From Gammaproteobacteria bacterium (GTDB lineage Bacteria > Pseudomonadota > Gammaproteobacteria > Pseudomonadales > Pseudohongiellaceae), in the NCBI GenBank assembly GCA_019654215.1, contig BPDI01000005.1:41780-105779 (forward strand): 64,000 nucleotides of DNA, written 5' to 3'. Position numbers and translations under genes: made by a program. The notes beneath the pieces are model-generated. The model was given only the letters and a program-made list of their open reading frames with translations, searched no databases and was not told where the DNA came from. Below, in pieces: positions 28,281-39,431 of this stretch. How positions within the stretch are numbered: the stretch's first letter is position 1; every line of letters begins with the position of its first letter.

Positions 28281-30040
28281 ATGATTACGCATATAAAAGG
28301 TTTAATACCAACGATTAAAAATTTACTGGGCTTAATTCTATTTGCTGCAATCCTTGTGGCTTGCTCACCAAGTGAAAACACAAATACTAATCAATCAGAA
28401 CAACCACTATCAGTTGCAGATCTGATTTTCGTGGGTGACAACATAGTTACCATGGATGAAAGCGAAGCCACTGCGGTTGCTGTTGCTGGCGACAGGATAG
28501 TGGCAGTTGGAAATCGCGACGAAGTAATGGCAATGCAGGGAAGCTCAACGCGACTGGTTGAATTAGGGTCGCGAGCACTGCTGCCTGGATTCATTGACGC
28601 CCATGGCCACTTTGGTGGAGTAGCAACTTATTCTGCGCTGCTAGATTTATCTTCTCCTCCGGTTGGCTCAATGGAAGACGTGGATGACATAGTCGCTGCC
28701 ATTAGAAACTGGATTGAGGTGAATAATATTCCTGAGGGGCAACTTGTTTATGGAATAGGCTATGATGACTCCTTGCTCGCTGAGCGTCGTCATCCCAATC
28801 GTGATGATCTTGATAGAGCATCCATTACCCATCCTATTGTTATCCGCCATGTGTCGGGGCATCTGTCTTCGTCAAACTCGCTTGCACTTGCGACCTACGG
28901 TGTAAATTCCTCGACGGAGAATCCTTCTGGGGGAATCGTGCGTCGCCGGTTCGGAACCAATGAGCCTGATGGAGTAATGGAAGAGACAGCCATGGGCTTG
29001 CTGCCTGGAACAGGCGCCATGGTAGATGAGGAAATGGGCTGGCTCTTACGGAGGGAGGCCGCAGAGATCTATGCGGGTTATGGGATTACTACTATTCAGG
29101 AAAGCAATGTTAGTACTGACTATGTCGATGCTTTAAAGCAACAAGCCATGGAAGAACCGTTCGGAGTGGATATCGTTACTTACATAATGGGAAATCCACT
29201 TTCCGATGAAGCGCTTGCTGCAGTAAATCACGATAATGATTACACCGGTGGTGTTCGTATCGGAGGTGTCAAATTTACTCTCGATGGAAGTCCGCAAGGC
29301 CGCACTGCTTGGATGTCACGTCCTTATAATGAAGGTCCACCGGGAGTTGATCCTGATTATGTGGCCTATCCCAGCTACGATCCCGATGCCTATCGAGTGC
29401 GAATAGATCGCTTGCTAGAGCGTGGAGTGCCAGTGTTAGCCCACGCTAATGGCGATGAGGCGATCGAGTTAATGATTGATGGAATTGATGATGCGTTGGA
29501 AGGGGAAGAAATTCCTGATCACCGTTCCGTAATTATTCACGCGCAATTAATTCGTCCAGATCAGTTAGATCGAGTGAAGGAATTGGGCATTGTTCCTTCT
29601 TATTACGCCGCCCATCCATTTTTCTGGGGTGACTGGCATCGCTTAAGTTTTGGTGATGATAGGGCCAGTTTTATTAGTCCGGTTAAGGCAACACTGAACA
29701 GAGAGATTCCTTTTACAGTGCATAATGATGCGCCTATTGTTCCTCCAGACATGATGCGCCTGGTATCAATTACCGTTAATCGTTTAACCCGATCTGGATA
29801 GTATTAGGGTCGGACCAGCGTCCTACAGTTTTAGAAGCTTTGTATTCGGTAACTCAAGGCGCAGCCTACCAGTACTTCGAAGAAGATGAGAAAGGTAGTA
29901 TCACCGTCGGCAAGCGAGCTGATTTCGTAATTCTGGAAGAAAATCCATTAACCATTGATCCGTTGCAATTGGAACATGTTGCCATCGTCGAAACTTTTGC
30001 CCGTGGTGAATCGGTATATCAGAATTCTGAATTTAATTAA
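28281..30040 (+). CDS. YtcJ-like amidohydrolase lipoprotein (one frameshift)
   Basis: Amidohydrolase-superfamily enzyme anchored by a lipoprotein signal (LILFAAILVACS lipobox). The metal site begins with GFIDAHGHFG near residue 108. Further expected residues are in HANGDEA and IIHAQLIRPDQ, and the catalytic Asp is in FTVHNDAPIVPP. The N-terminal composite beta-sandwich (ADLIFVGDNIVTMDESEATA) is typical of the YtcJ group. The frame breaks near 29798, where NRLTRSG should run into IVLGSDQRPTVLEALYSVTQG; one missing base explains it. The C-terminus GSITVGKRADFVILEENPL is canonical. Substrate unknown. It sits 32 bases before an oxidoreductase gene. Confidence 0.85.
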
Positions 30041-30072
30041 CAAAGAAAAGATATTTGAATATGGAGTAAGAC

Positions 30073-30938
30073 ATGAAAGTCGCATTCATAGGTTTGGGTG
30101 TTATGGGTTATCCCATGGCGGGACATGTTAAGAACGCAGGAATTGATGTCTGTGTTTATAATCGCACCGCAGAAAAGGCTGAGCAGTGGGTGGCTGAGTA
30201 TGGGGGCGACATGGCGCCTACACCTGCGGAAGCAGCTGCTGATTGTAATGTTGTGCTGATATGTGTTGGCAATGACAACGATGTCCGAGAAGTAACCACC
30301 GGCGATAGTGGTGTATTGAATGGAATGATAGAAGGTTCAATTCTTGTCGACCACACAACAGCATCAGCCGCCCTAGCAAAAGAGCTGTATGTGGAAGCTA
30401 AAGCTCGTGGCGTGCAGTTTTTAGATGCACCTGTGTCCGGCGGCCAGGCAGGAGCAGAAAATGGTGCGCTGACGGTAATGATTGGCGGCGATGAATCCAC
30501 TTATGTTGAAGCGAAACCTGTAATCGATATGTATTCTAAATTTAATAAACTGCTAGGTGTTGCGGGCAATGGTCAACTAGCAAAAGCAGCAAATCAAATT
30601 TGTATCGCAGGTGTAGTTGAAGGATTGGCTGAAGCACTAAATTTTGCTCTAAAGCAGGCTTGAATGGAGAGGACTTAATCGAAACCATTTCCAAAGGTGC
30701 GGCGGGGTCTTGGCAAATGGAGAACCGCTATAAAACCATGCTTGATGATGAGTATGAATTTGGATTTGCAGTCGATTGGATGCGCAAAGATTTAGGGATT
30801 GCAAAAGAAGAAGCTTCAAGAAACGGCGTTGCCATGCCGCTGGTGGACATGGTTGATAGCTTCTACGAAGAAGTCCAGGGTATGGGAGGAGGTCGGTGGG
30901 ATACTTCCAGTTTATTGACTCGGTACACTCGCCGCTAG
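30073..30938 (+). CDS. 3-hydroxyisobutyrate dehydrogenase-family oxidoreductase (one frameshift)
   Basis: NAD(P)-dependent beta-hydroxyacid dehydrogenase, about 288 residues, cytoplasmic. It has the nucleotide-binding motif FIGLGVMG at residues 5-12, the substrate motif DAPVSGG at 118-124, and the catalytic Lys 171 in GNGQLAKAANQ. The family includes 3-hydroxyisobutyrate dehydrogenase, tartronate semialdehyde reductase and L-threonate dehydrogenase; sequence alone does not decide. The frame breaks near 30658: FALKQA hits TGA, and LNGEDLIETISKGAAGSWQ continues in another frame. The TGA is not Sec, because the downstream part is out of frame. A strong terminator follows at 30960. Confidence 0.88.
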
Positions 30939-30959
30939 ACCTGTTTTTTCGTTCAATTC

Positions 30960-30985
30960 AAGGCCTTCCAATCGGGAGGCCTTTT
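30960..30985 (+). terminator. Rho-independent terminator
   Basis: Hairpin AAGGCCTTCC / GGGAGGCCTT followed by a T-run, about 20 bases after the oxidoreductase stop at 30938. It ends the 28281-30938 unit. Confidence 0.88.
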
Positions 30986-31109
30986 TGTTTGATAAATTCC
31001 TATCCCCAAAAGGCCTCGCATTGGCCGCAATTCCTTGGCTTTCTATTGATTATTCAAGCCTAACCAACTACCTTACGGGGTCATCTCGAATAACCCATGG
31101 GGATCGATA

Positions 31110-32150
31110 ATGAAAGGCTTAAAATTACTTATATTGTCTGCACTTACAGCTATGACTGGGATAGTAGCAGCGCAATCAGATTATGAAGTACCGCGCACAG
31201 AATGGGGTCAGCCAGACTTGCAGGGTGTGTGGAATTTTTCTTCCGATGTGCCAATGCAACGTCCAGAGCGCTATGGCACTCAAGCATTTTTAACCAAAGA
31301 AGAAATCCAGGAACGCCGTGATCAGATCATGGCTGGGCGTCGAGCAGCCGATGAAGCAGCTGCACGTTTGAATATAGATCCAGATGCGCCTGAAGAGTCA
31401 TCAAACCCTGGAGGCTACAACGATTTCTGGTTTGAAACGGCTGGCTTGGGAGATGTGGTTCGCACCTCACACATTGTTTATCCGGAAGATGGTAGACAGC
31501 CAAGCTACGTTGAAGGCGCCAACATGCAATTTGGTGGCCTAGGCCCTGATGTACCCGGAGATAGACCAGTACGCTACGTAGTTGGTGGAATTGATAAAGA
31601 TGGACCAGAAGATCGCGGTTTATCAGAGCGTTGCATTGTTGGATTTAACTCTGGCCCTCCTTTTACGCCAAGTTTGTATAACAACAATGTGCAGATAATT
31701 CAAAATAAAGAGACTGCGGTAATATTCACCGAAATGATTCATGACGCGCGAATTGTTCCTCTAGTTGATAAACCTGCTCTTAGTGATGATATTCGGTTAT
31801 GGTCTGGTGACTCTCGTGGTTATTGGGATGGTGACGCGCTTGTTGTAGAAACCAAAAATTTCAATGGTTATCGTCAAACTTTTGGAGCGGCAGGGAATAA
31901 CTATAACGCTTCTCTGACCGAAAGATTTACTCGGGTTGCTTATGACCAAGTTGACTACGAATTCACTATCGACGATCCGTCAACTTTTAGCGACAGGATT
32001 ACTGCTGTTGTTCCCATGATTAAGATGGCAGGACAGATGTATGAATATGCTTGTCATGAAGGTAACTACGGCATGATCAACACTCTACGGGGTGCTCGAG
32101 TAGAAGACGAGCTGATTGCCGAAGGTGTAGAGATAGGCGAAAGAGATTAA
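31110..32150 (+). CDS. Secreted 'PD-x-x-G-x-W' protein, copy 1
   Basis: Secreted protein of 346 residues in a family I know only as hypothetical, common in Acidobacteria-, Planctomycete- and marine Gammaproteobacteria-type genomes. It has signal peptide (LILSALTAMTGIVAAQ), opening motif WGQPDLQGVWNF, then EMIHDARIVPLVDKP, IRLWSGDSRGYWDGDALVVET-x-NF and C-terminal YEYACHEGNYGM-x-N-x-LRGAR. The same signatures are in the genes at 32225 and 55705. The Trp/Asp/Gly-rich core suggests a beta-propeller or lipocalin-like fold, but no catalytic residues can be named. Intact frame. It precedes a related gene by 74 bases. Confidence 0.7.
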   Translation: MKGLKLLILSALTAMTGIVAAQSDYEVPRTEWGQPDLQGVWNFSSDVPMQRPERYGTQAFLTKEEIQERRDQIMAGRRAADEAAARLNIDPDAPEESSNPGGYNDFWFETAGLGDVVRTSHIVYPEDGRQPSYVEGANMQFGGLGPDVPGDRPVRYVVGGIDKDGPEDRGLSERCIVGFNSGPPFTPSLYNNNVQIIQNKETAVIFTEMIHDARIVPLVDKPALSDDIRLWSGDSRGYWDGDALVVETKNFNGYRQTFGAAGNNYNASLTERFTRVAYDQVDYEFTIDDPSTFSDRITAVVPMIKMAGQMYEYACHEGNYGMINTLRGARVEDELIAEGVEIGERD

Positions 32151-32224
32151 TCCGGAGCGGTTCGCAAGGGCCGCTTCTATTTATGATCAAAAGACAATTA
32201 AGAAGATTGAATTAAGGTTTATCA

Positions 32225-33049
32225 ATGAAAACTACAGTACAAAAACTACTAACAATTATTTGTGTGGTCTTGCTCACAGGATCCGTCAATGCACAAGTTC
32301 TTGATGAATTCCCGCGCACTCCAGATGGCAAGCCAGACTTTAGTGGTATCTGGCAAGCAATGACTAATGCCACATTATGACATCGAGCCTCATGCGGCTG
32401 CCTATGGTCCTTATCCAGGGGAAATGGGTGCGCTTTCTGCAAAGCCAGCAGACCTCGGTATCGTTGAGGGTGGAAGCATTCCGTATAACGAACAGGCACG
32501 TAGAGTGGCTGATCAGAATCGTGTTGATGCCATTACTAAAGATCCATTGGCAAAATGTTTTATGCCGGGTATTCCTCGTGCAAATTATCTGCCTTTCCCT
32601 TTCCAGATTGTGCAATCCAGCGACGTTATCCTCATTGCTTATGAGTTCGGCGAATCAAATCGCATCGCATATGTTGATCAGCCTGAAATCGTCTCACAAG
32701 TAGATGCATGGATGGGTCATTCCAATGCCCATTGGGAAGGTGACACATTGGTTATTCGTGTAACTGGTCAGATGCCAGATACCTGGTTCGATCGAGTTGG
32801 TAATCACCACAGCTTCGAAATGGTAGTGGAAGAAAGGTGGACTCCAGGTGGACCTAACCATGTGAACTATTCGGCAACGATTACTGATCCCAATACTTTA
32901 CTCAACCATGGACGATTAGCTTTCCGCTTTATCGCCATGTACGCGATAATATGCAATTGCTTGAATTCAAGTGCGTGGAATTCGCGGAAGAGTATATGTA
33001 TGGCGAGTGGCGTAGAGAAGGCACTCCGATCGGTAATCCGCCACAATAA
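32225..33049 (+). CDS. Secreted 'PD-x-x-G-x-W' protein, copy 2 (two frameshifts)
   Basis: Sister of the preceding gene, about 274 residues once repaired. ATG 32225 starts a signal peptide (LLTIICVVLLTGSVNAQ) followed by DGKPDFSGIWQAM. A break near 32360 shifts to HYDIEPHAAAYGPYPGEMG. A second break near 32910 shifts to TQPWTISFPLYRHVRDN, and the natural end is WRREGTPIGNPPQ at TAA 33047-33049. The core retains MGHSNAHWEGDTLVIRV, the family motif. Function unknown. A hairpin terminator starts 22 bases later, consistent with this end. Confidence 0.7.
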
Positions 33050-33070
33050 ATTAGCTTTCCTGTATTAAAG

Positions 33071-33096
33071 AACCCGGTCATGAAAGTGATCGGGTT
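33071..33096 (+). terminator. Rho-independent terminator
   Basis: Hairpin AACCCGGTCA / TGATCGGGTT with loop TGAAAG, followed by a T-run. Downstream of the two secreted-protein genes. Confidence 0.88.
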
Positions 33097-33197
33097 TTTA
33101 TTGCCGTCAATTCTAAAATTAGAAAAATGAAGTAACTAGACATTGCCTGCTTTACACTGCATCTTCAAATTTTTAGATCGTTTTCCAGAGGGGTATC

Positions 33198-35788
33198 ATG
33201 AAATCGCTTTCTTTTCTTCGGTTTCTTTTTGCCGGTTTGCTTATGGTCTTGGTGTATTCCACCGGGGTCGCCCAGGAATCTCGCGATACACCATTCTATG
33301 TCGAAGGAATAACTTACGACTCTGAAATTCCGCGACCAGAGTCGATAATTGGTCATCCTTTAGGCCACCGTATTGCTCGTAATGATTTATTAGTGCAATA
33401 CATGCGTACCATCGCAGAGATCTCGGATCGTATTACTGGCGAAACCATTGCTCACACTCATGAGGGCAGGCCTATCTTGGCGCTTACTATTACAACGCCA
33501 GAAAATCACAGTCGCATCGATGAAATAAAGGCAGCCCATCTTGCACTAAACGATCTGCAAGCGATCAAGAAGTTACTGCGGATATGCCTGTAGTTACCTG
33601 GTTGAACTATGGAGTACATGGTGCGGAAGTTAGTTCAACCGATTCTTCAATGGCTGTCGCTTATCACCTTGCAGCGGCGCAAGGTTCAGCGATAGAAGAA
33701 ACCTTAAGCAATAGCGTAATTATTTTGATTGCCGTTTTTAATCCTGATGGCAACAGTCGCATGTCTGCCTGGAATCATATGCATGGTGCCTATGTACCGG
33801 TAACTGATCCTGCCCACCGTCTCCACAATACATTTTGGCCGGGAGGCAGAACTAATCACTATTGGTTCGATCTCAATCGACAGTGGTTAATGATGCAACA
33901 TCCAGAACCAAGAGGTTGGGTAGCACAATTTCACGAATGGCGTCCAAACATCACAACGGACTATCACGAAATGGGTCCGGACAGTACTTATTACTTTCAT
34001 CCTGGTGACCCTGACCGTACATTTCCTTATATACCAGATCAATCAATGGAATTGTTAGATCGAGTTTCCGATAGACCGCGCTCATTTTTAGATAGTGAGC
34101 AGCGTCTCTATTTTCATGAAGAGGGTTTCGATAACTATTATATTGGGAAAGGATCAACTTATCCTCATATGCACGCCTCCATGGGAATGCTTTTTGAGCA
34201 AGCGAGTTCGGAAGGTTTGCTCGAAACCGATCATGGGATTCTTTCTTTCCGCGACAATATTCGAACTCAATATCGGACTTCATTGGAAATGATTCGCGCT
34301 GGCTTGGAAATGCGTGAAGAGCTCCTACAATACCAGCGTGACTTTTCCAGAGAAAGTCTTGAGCTGGCTAATGAAGATGACGTCAAAGGCTACGTATTTT
34401 CAGTCCCAGGCGATACCGCTCGAGCGTTTCATGCAATCGATATTCTGAATCGTCATCAGATTCAAGTTAATAGATTGAATGAATCCATTACCGTTAATGA
34501 TTTCGAATACAACAATAACGATTCTTATGTAGTGCTCACCACCCAAGCTCAATATCGTATGGTGAAAGCACTGTTCGAACAAATAACCACTTTTGAAGAC
34601 AATACTTTCTACGATGTGTCTGCCTGGACACTCCCTTTAGCTTTTGACTTTGATTATGCGCCTTTAGAAAGCAGGGAAATACGTGGCTCGACTGTAGGTG
34701 ATTTAGTTAAAGCTGAATTTCCAGTTGCGTCGCCACCTGACCGTGCGGAATTTGCCTACCTTTTTTCCTGGTCGAACTATTACGCGCCCCGTGCTGTCTA
34801 TCGCTTGTTAGATGCTGGCGTTCTGCCAAAGTACGCAATGCAATCCATTGCTCTCGATACAACACGAGGCAGAGTCGAATTAGGTCATGGCGCAATACTT
34901 GTGCCCCTTGGTTGGCAAGGTGGCGATCTCAACGATGATGAAGTTTATGAATTAGTTTCAACCATTGCGGCTGAAGATGGAATCGAGATTCATTCCATCG
35001 ATACGGGTCGCACGCCCCAAGCAGGGATGGATCTAGGCAGTAGAAACTTTGAGGCAATGACCAAGCCCAAAGTACTCTTACTAGTTGGAGAAGGTATTTC
35101 AGCATACGATGCCGGTGAAGTATGGCATCAACTTGATGCGCGAATGGATATGCCATTGTTTATGTATGACAAACGTAATCTTGGGTCCATTAATCTAGAT
35201 GATTATACTCATCTCGTTCTGGTTGGGGGCGGACATGGAGACCTCAACGATCGAAGATCTCAGATAAATTCTTGGATTCTAGAAGGAGGCACATTAGTCG
35301 GAATTCGCCAGGGTGCGAGCTGGGCGCATGACAATATTCTTTATCGAGATGAAGACACTAATGAAGAGCCATCCAGTGATGTCGAACCTCAGCGTTTCGA
35401 TTATGGCGACAAGGATGACATCGAAGCGCAAGATATTATTGGTGGCTCAATACTTGAGGGCGATCTTGATATTACTCATCCGATCGGATTTGGTATTGCC
35501 AATAGATCTATTGCCAGTCTGCGTAACACCCTGATTGCGTTCGATCGGCCTGAAAACCCGTGGGCCACAGTCATAGAAATACCGCAAAACGCCTTACTTT
35601 CAGGTTTTGCCTCTGATGAAAATCAGGCAAACCTCGCAGGTAAAGCTTCAGTGATCGCTGAGCGTCATGGGCAGGGTAGTGTGATTCTGTTTGCTGACAA
35701 TCCAAACTTTCGAGCTTACTTTTTTGGTACTAATAAGCTCTTTATGAACAGTTTGTTTTTCTCGAAAGGATTTGTAAGGCCCAGATAA
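33198..35788 (+). CDS. Secreted M14 zinc carboxypeptidase-like protein, copy 1 (one frameshift)
   Basis: Exported peptidase of about 860 residues with a signal peptide (FLFAGLLMVLVYSTGVAQ). The M14 zinc motif H-x-x-E is in NYGVHGAEVSS, the third zinc ligand is probably in TTDYHEMGPDS, and the general base Glu in MLFEQAS. The C-terminal half (after about residue 500) has a glutamine-amidotransferase/ThuA-like region (PKVLLLVGEGISAYDAGEVW, LVLVGGGHGDL). The frame breaks near 33565: DLQAIKK should read SDQEVTADMPVVTWLNYG. It probably trims peptides or amino-acid conjugates in the periplasm. A homologue follows at 36703. Confidence 0.85.
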
Positions 35789-35807
35789 TTCAAATCACAG
35801 TGCGGTG

Positions 35808-36485
35808 TTAGTCGTCATGAAAGCTGGTGAACTGGTCCAACGTTTTGCGAGAAATATCCGGTACTCGAGCGTTTTCTTCCGGATAGCCCACTACCAAGAT
35901 CATAATTGGTCTTTCGGTATCAGGGCGATCCAGAATTTTGTTTAAAAATTTCATCGGAGCTGGCGTGTGGGTCAGGGTTGCTAACCCTGCATTGTGTAAT
36001 GCAGCGATTAGTAGACCTGTAGCAATACCAACCGATTCCGCCACGTAATAGTTTTTTAGCTTTTGTCCATTCTCGCCGATATCATACTTCTGTCCGAAGA
36101 TAATAATGAGATAGGGTGCTGTTTCAAGGAATGGTTTATTGGCATCAGTGCCTAATGGAGCTAGAGCATCGAGCCAGTCTTGCGGCGCTCGAGAAGTATA
36201 GAATTCCCGCTCTTCCTCTTCCGCACCTTCTCGAATTTCTTTTTTCTTTTCGGCATCATTCACTAATGCAAAATGCCAGGGTTGTCGATTCGCACCACTG
36301 GGTGCGGAATTCGCAGCTAGTAAGCATTGTTCAATTATCTTGCGAGGTACGGGCTTGTTAGAGTAATCCCGCACGGTTCGTCTCTTTTGTAGCAACCCAT
36401 TAAGTGCTTTGGCGCGCTCAAACATCTCTGATTCTTCCAATAGAGTGAAATCTAGTGGGATAGTTTTCAACGAATTCTCTTCCAT
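35808..36485 (-). CDS. Iodotyrosine deiodinase-like nitroreductase
   Basis: FMN enzyme of the nitroreductase superfamily, 225 residues, cytoplasmic. FMN-binding RRTVRDY is at 35-41 and [13 protein letters not shown] at 60-72. It has the active-site lid of iodotyrosine deiodinases: Glu 92, Tyr 96 and Lys 117 with the exact spacing E-x3-Y-x20-K of the mammalian triad (E157, Y161, K182), inside EREFYTSR and [23 protein letters not shown] matches the IYD GLVTVTTTP stretch. The predicted reaction is reductive dehalogenation of halotyrosines. It is encoded between two M14 peptidase genes on the opposite strand, which may release modified tyrosine; that link is inference. Confidence 0.85.
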   Translation of the reverse strand: MEENSLKTIPLDFTLLEESEMFERAKALNGLLQKRRTVRDYSNKPVPRKIIEQCLLAANSAPSGANRQPWHFALVNDAEKKKEIREGAEEEEREFYTSRAPQDWLDALAPLGTDANKPFLETAPYLIIIFGQKYDIGENGQKLKNYYVAESVGIATGLLIAALHNAGLATLTHTPAPMKFLNKILDRPDTERPIMILVVGYPEENARVPDISRKTLDQFTSFHDD

Positions 36486-36558
36486 GGATAGCCTGGCGCA
36501 AATTGAAAAGCTGATTAGACCTTATCAAAGGAAAATGACGCAAGTAATAGCTGGAGGA

Positions 36559-36662
36559 ACTTGGAGATAGTCCAAGTCATTTTCGTAATGATTGGAGTAG
36601 AGCTCAGCAATAAAAATAGCTAGTCTTACCCCTCTTGGTGGTGCAGGAAAAGGAACCTGCAC
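36559..36662. repeat. Hairpins in the divergent spacer before the second M14 gene
   Basis: Between the divergent nitroreductase and M14 genes lie perfect hairpins ACTTGGA/TCCAAGT (36559-36577, loop GATAG) and GTGCAGG/CCTGCAC (36641-36662). The first is nested in a longer AAAATGAC/GTCATTTT inverted repeat (36532-36583). Possible operator or 5'-leader structures. Confidence 0.45.
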
Positions 36663-36702
36663 TGCGAAAACAATTTGAATTTACAACCAGTCGAGACGAC
36701 CC

Positions 36703-39384
36703 ATGAAACGATTGTTCATTATTCCTATTTATACCGCCACTGTAGTGTTGTCCAACTTGAGCCTAGGGCAAGATGATTTCGATTTTTGGCCGAATCCAAA
36801 TTACGATCCTTCGATTCCTAGCATTGAGGAAGTGCTTGGATATAAGCCAGGAGAACGAATTACTTGGCATCGCGATGCCATTAGATATTTTGAAACCTTA
36901 GCAGAGGCTGCTCCAGATCGGATGGCTATAACTGAATATGCTCGTAGCTGGCAGAATCGTGAACTGATCTATGCCGTTGTTTCTGCTCCTGAAAATATTC
37001 GCAATCTGGAGGCTATTAAGGAAGGAATGCAGCGCTTAGCAGATCCCACTGCAACTGATGAAGATGAGGCAGCAGTAATCATTGCAAATCAGCCTGCAAT
37101 TACCTGGCTATCTTATGGCGTACATGGCAACGAAATTTCCTCTACCGATGCAGCAATGCTCACTGCCTATCATTTGCTAGCATCTCGGGGAGATAGCAGA
37201 GTTGCCGAAATCATGCGCGATACAGTGGTAGTTATTGATCCAATGCAAAATCCGGACGGAAGAGATCGATTCATTCATCAATTTACGACGGCAGAAGGAT
37301 TAGTACCCGATTCCGATCGTCTTTCCGCGGAGCACGACGAGCCCTGGCCAGGCGGCCGCACGAATCATTATTTATTCGATATGAATCGTGACTGGTTTAT
37401 TCAAACTCAACCGGAAACGATTGGCAGAGCTGCTGCAATGTTGGAGTTTTATCCAGTTGCTTATGTCGATGCTCATGAAATGGGTTCAGACGGCACTTAT
37501 TTCTTCGCACCAGAAGCAATTCCCTATAATCCTCACCTAGCAGAAGATCAAAGAGTAAGCCTACAACTATTCGGTAGAACTAATGCACGTTGGTTCGATG
37601 AATTTGGCATCGACTATTTCACGCGAGAAGTTTACGACGCTTTCTATCCCGGTTACGGCGCAAGCTGGCCATCATACTTTGGCAGCATTGCTATGACTTA
37701 TGAGCAGGCTTCAACCCGTGGGCTGGCTTTTCGACAATACGATGGCAATATTCTCACCTACGCCCACACCGTAAGAAATCATTTTGTGACTTCTTTAGGA
37801 ACTGCAGAAACAGTTCAGGTAAACCGGGAAAAATTCCTGACTGATTTTTATAGCTATCGGATGAGTGCAATCGAAGAAGGCCAGGAAGAAGATATCCGCG
37901 CCTACATCATTCCCACACAAAATGACCAGGCAGCAGCGAATAAACTGGCAGGATTGTTAAGTCGTCAGGATGTGCAGGTGAGCCGAGCATTGGAAGCATT
38001 CGATGCTTGTGGTGAGGATTACGAGGCAGGCTCCTATGTTATCCGCACGGGTCAACCGGCAAAAAGATTTATCCGCACTCTTCTAGATGTGAATGTGCCT
38101 CTGGAAGAAAGCTTTCTGGAAGAGCAAGAACGACGTCGTTCTGAGAACCTACCGGACGAGATTTACGATGTTACTGCGTGGTCTTTGCCGCTAATGTTTA
38201 ATATCGAAGCAAATACTTGTAATAGATCTCCTTCAGGTAATTTTGAATTAGTTGGTACAGACCTGGTTCACCCGGGAGTGGTTTCGAACGGGCGTGCCAG
38301 CGTTGCCTATATTGTGCCATGGGGTGAAGCAACGGCAGTTCGATTCTTAAGCCATGCACTTCGACACGGACTAAACGTTAAAAGCAATGATATGGCGTTT
38401 ACAAATGCTGGTAATGAATATCCTGCTGGCACATTAATTCTCGACGTGGCAGATAATCCTGCCGACTTGTTTGAGATTGTTACAGAACTCGCCAGTACTA
38501 CCGGTGCAAATGTAGTAGCTGTTAACGACAGTTGGGTTACTGACGGTCCGAGTTTTGGCAGTGCCAATGTGGTTCGATTTAATATGCCCAGAGTGGCGAT
38601 AGCGTGGGATGAGCCTACTGCTTCATACAGTGCGGGCAACACTAGATTCGTCATCGAAAGACAGTTTGATTTTCCTATAACTCCAATTCGTGTTGATCGA
38701 CTACGTAATGCTAATTTAAACCGTTACCAGGTTTTAATCTTGCCACTTTCTCAGGGAAGCTACGAATCTGCCCTCGGCAACGCTGGCATAGAGAACATTC
38801 GTAATTGGGTTTCTCAAGGTGGTGTTCTAATCGCATTGGGCAACGCAACACGTTTCGTTGCCGATCCTGAGGTGGACTTACTATCAGTGCGGAGAGAACG
38901 GGCTGTAGTAGAGGTGGATGAGCCGGAAGAGGAAGATGAAGAAACCACTGTAGAAGGACGCTATCTAACCGAGTTGGAAGAGTGGGAAGATTCCATTGTG
39001 GCACTAGAGGATGATCCAGATAATGTAGCCGGTGTCTTAGTTCGTGCCGATGTTCATCCGGAACATTGGTTGAGTGCCGGTGTTGCTTCAGTGTTGAATG
39101 TTCTGATTCGCGGCACAGATATTTATTCGCCGATTCGTATCAACGATGGAGTTAATGTTGCGCGTTTCCGGGGGCCAGATGACCTGTTGGCAAGTGGCTA
39201 TATCTGGGAAGAGAATCGTCGGCAGCTCGCCTACAAACCATTTGTTATACAAGAGTCACGGGGAGCAGGGGAAGTCATCGCCTTTACCCAAGATCCAACG
39301 GTGCGAGCTTATCTTGATGGCTTAAACGTGATTTTGATGAATGCTATATTCCGGGGATCGGCTCACGCGAGGCCGGTCCGATAA
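36703..39384 (+). CDS. Secreted M14 zinc carboxypeptidase-like protein, copy 2
   Basis: Intact homologue of the 33198 gene, 893 residues. Signal peptide, then the zinc motif H141-x-x-E144 (SYGVHGNEISS), third ligand H258 (VDAHEMGSDG) and general base in TYEQAST. GGRTNHYLFDMNRDWF is the conserved substrate-binding segment shared with copy 1. The C-terminal half again contains a class-I amidotransferase-like fold (YQVLILPLSQGSY, GGVLIALGNATRF). An acidic insertion (about residues 740-790, EEEDEETT) is specific to this copy. The role is probably periplasmic peptide trimming. Confidence 0.87.
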   Translation: MKRLFIIPIYTATVVLSNLSLGQDDFDFWPNPNYDPSIPSIEEVLGYKPGERITWHRDAIRYFETLAEAAPDRMAITEYARSWQNRELIYAVVSAPENIRNLEAIKEGMQRLADPTATDEDEAAVIIANQPAITWLSYGVHGNEISSTDAAMLTAYHLLASRGDSRVAEIMRDTVVVIDPMQNPDGRDRFIHQFTTAEGLVPDSDRLSAEHDEPWPGGRTNHYLFDMNRDWFIQTQPETIGRAAAMLEFYPVAYVDAHEMGSDGTYFFAPEAIPYNPHLAEDQRVSLQLFGRTNARWFDEFGIDYFTREVYDAFYPGYGASWPSYFGSIAMTYEQASTRGLAFRQYDGNILTYAHTVRNHFVTSLGTAETVQVNREKFLTDFYSYRMSAIEEGQEEDIRAYIIPTQNDQAAANKLAGLLSRQDVQVSRALEAFDACGEDYEAGSYVIRTGQPAKRFIRTLLDVNVPLEESFLEEQERRRSENLPDEIYDVTAWSLPLMFNIEANTCNRSPSGNFELVGTDLVHPGVVSNGRASVAYIVPWGEATAVRFLSHALRHGLNVKSNDMAFTNAGNEYPAGTLILDVADNPADLFEIVTELASTTGANVVAVNDSWVTDGPSFGSANVVRFNMPRVAIAWDEPTASYSAGNTRFVIERQFDFPITPIRVDRLRNANLNRYQVLILPLSQGSYESALGNAGIENIRNWVSQGGVLIALGNATRFVADPEVDLLSVRRERAVVEVDEPEEEDEETTVEGRYLTELEEWEDSIVALEDDPDNVAGVLVRADVHPEHWLSAGVASVLNVLIRGTDIYSPIRINDGVNVARFRGPDDLLASGYIWEENRRQLAYKPFVIQESRGAGEVIAFTQDPTVRAYLDGLNVILMNAIFRGSAHARPVR

Positions 39385-39431
39385 GTAGCAAAAAAGAGGA
39401 GACCACGTTTCTCGCTATTTAGATCTATTAT

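Noticed and set aside
30658..30664. TGA after FALKQA in the 3-hydroxyisobutyrate dehydrogenase-like gene, considered as Sec
   Set aside because: The downstream homologous part is in a different frame, so this is an indel.
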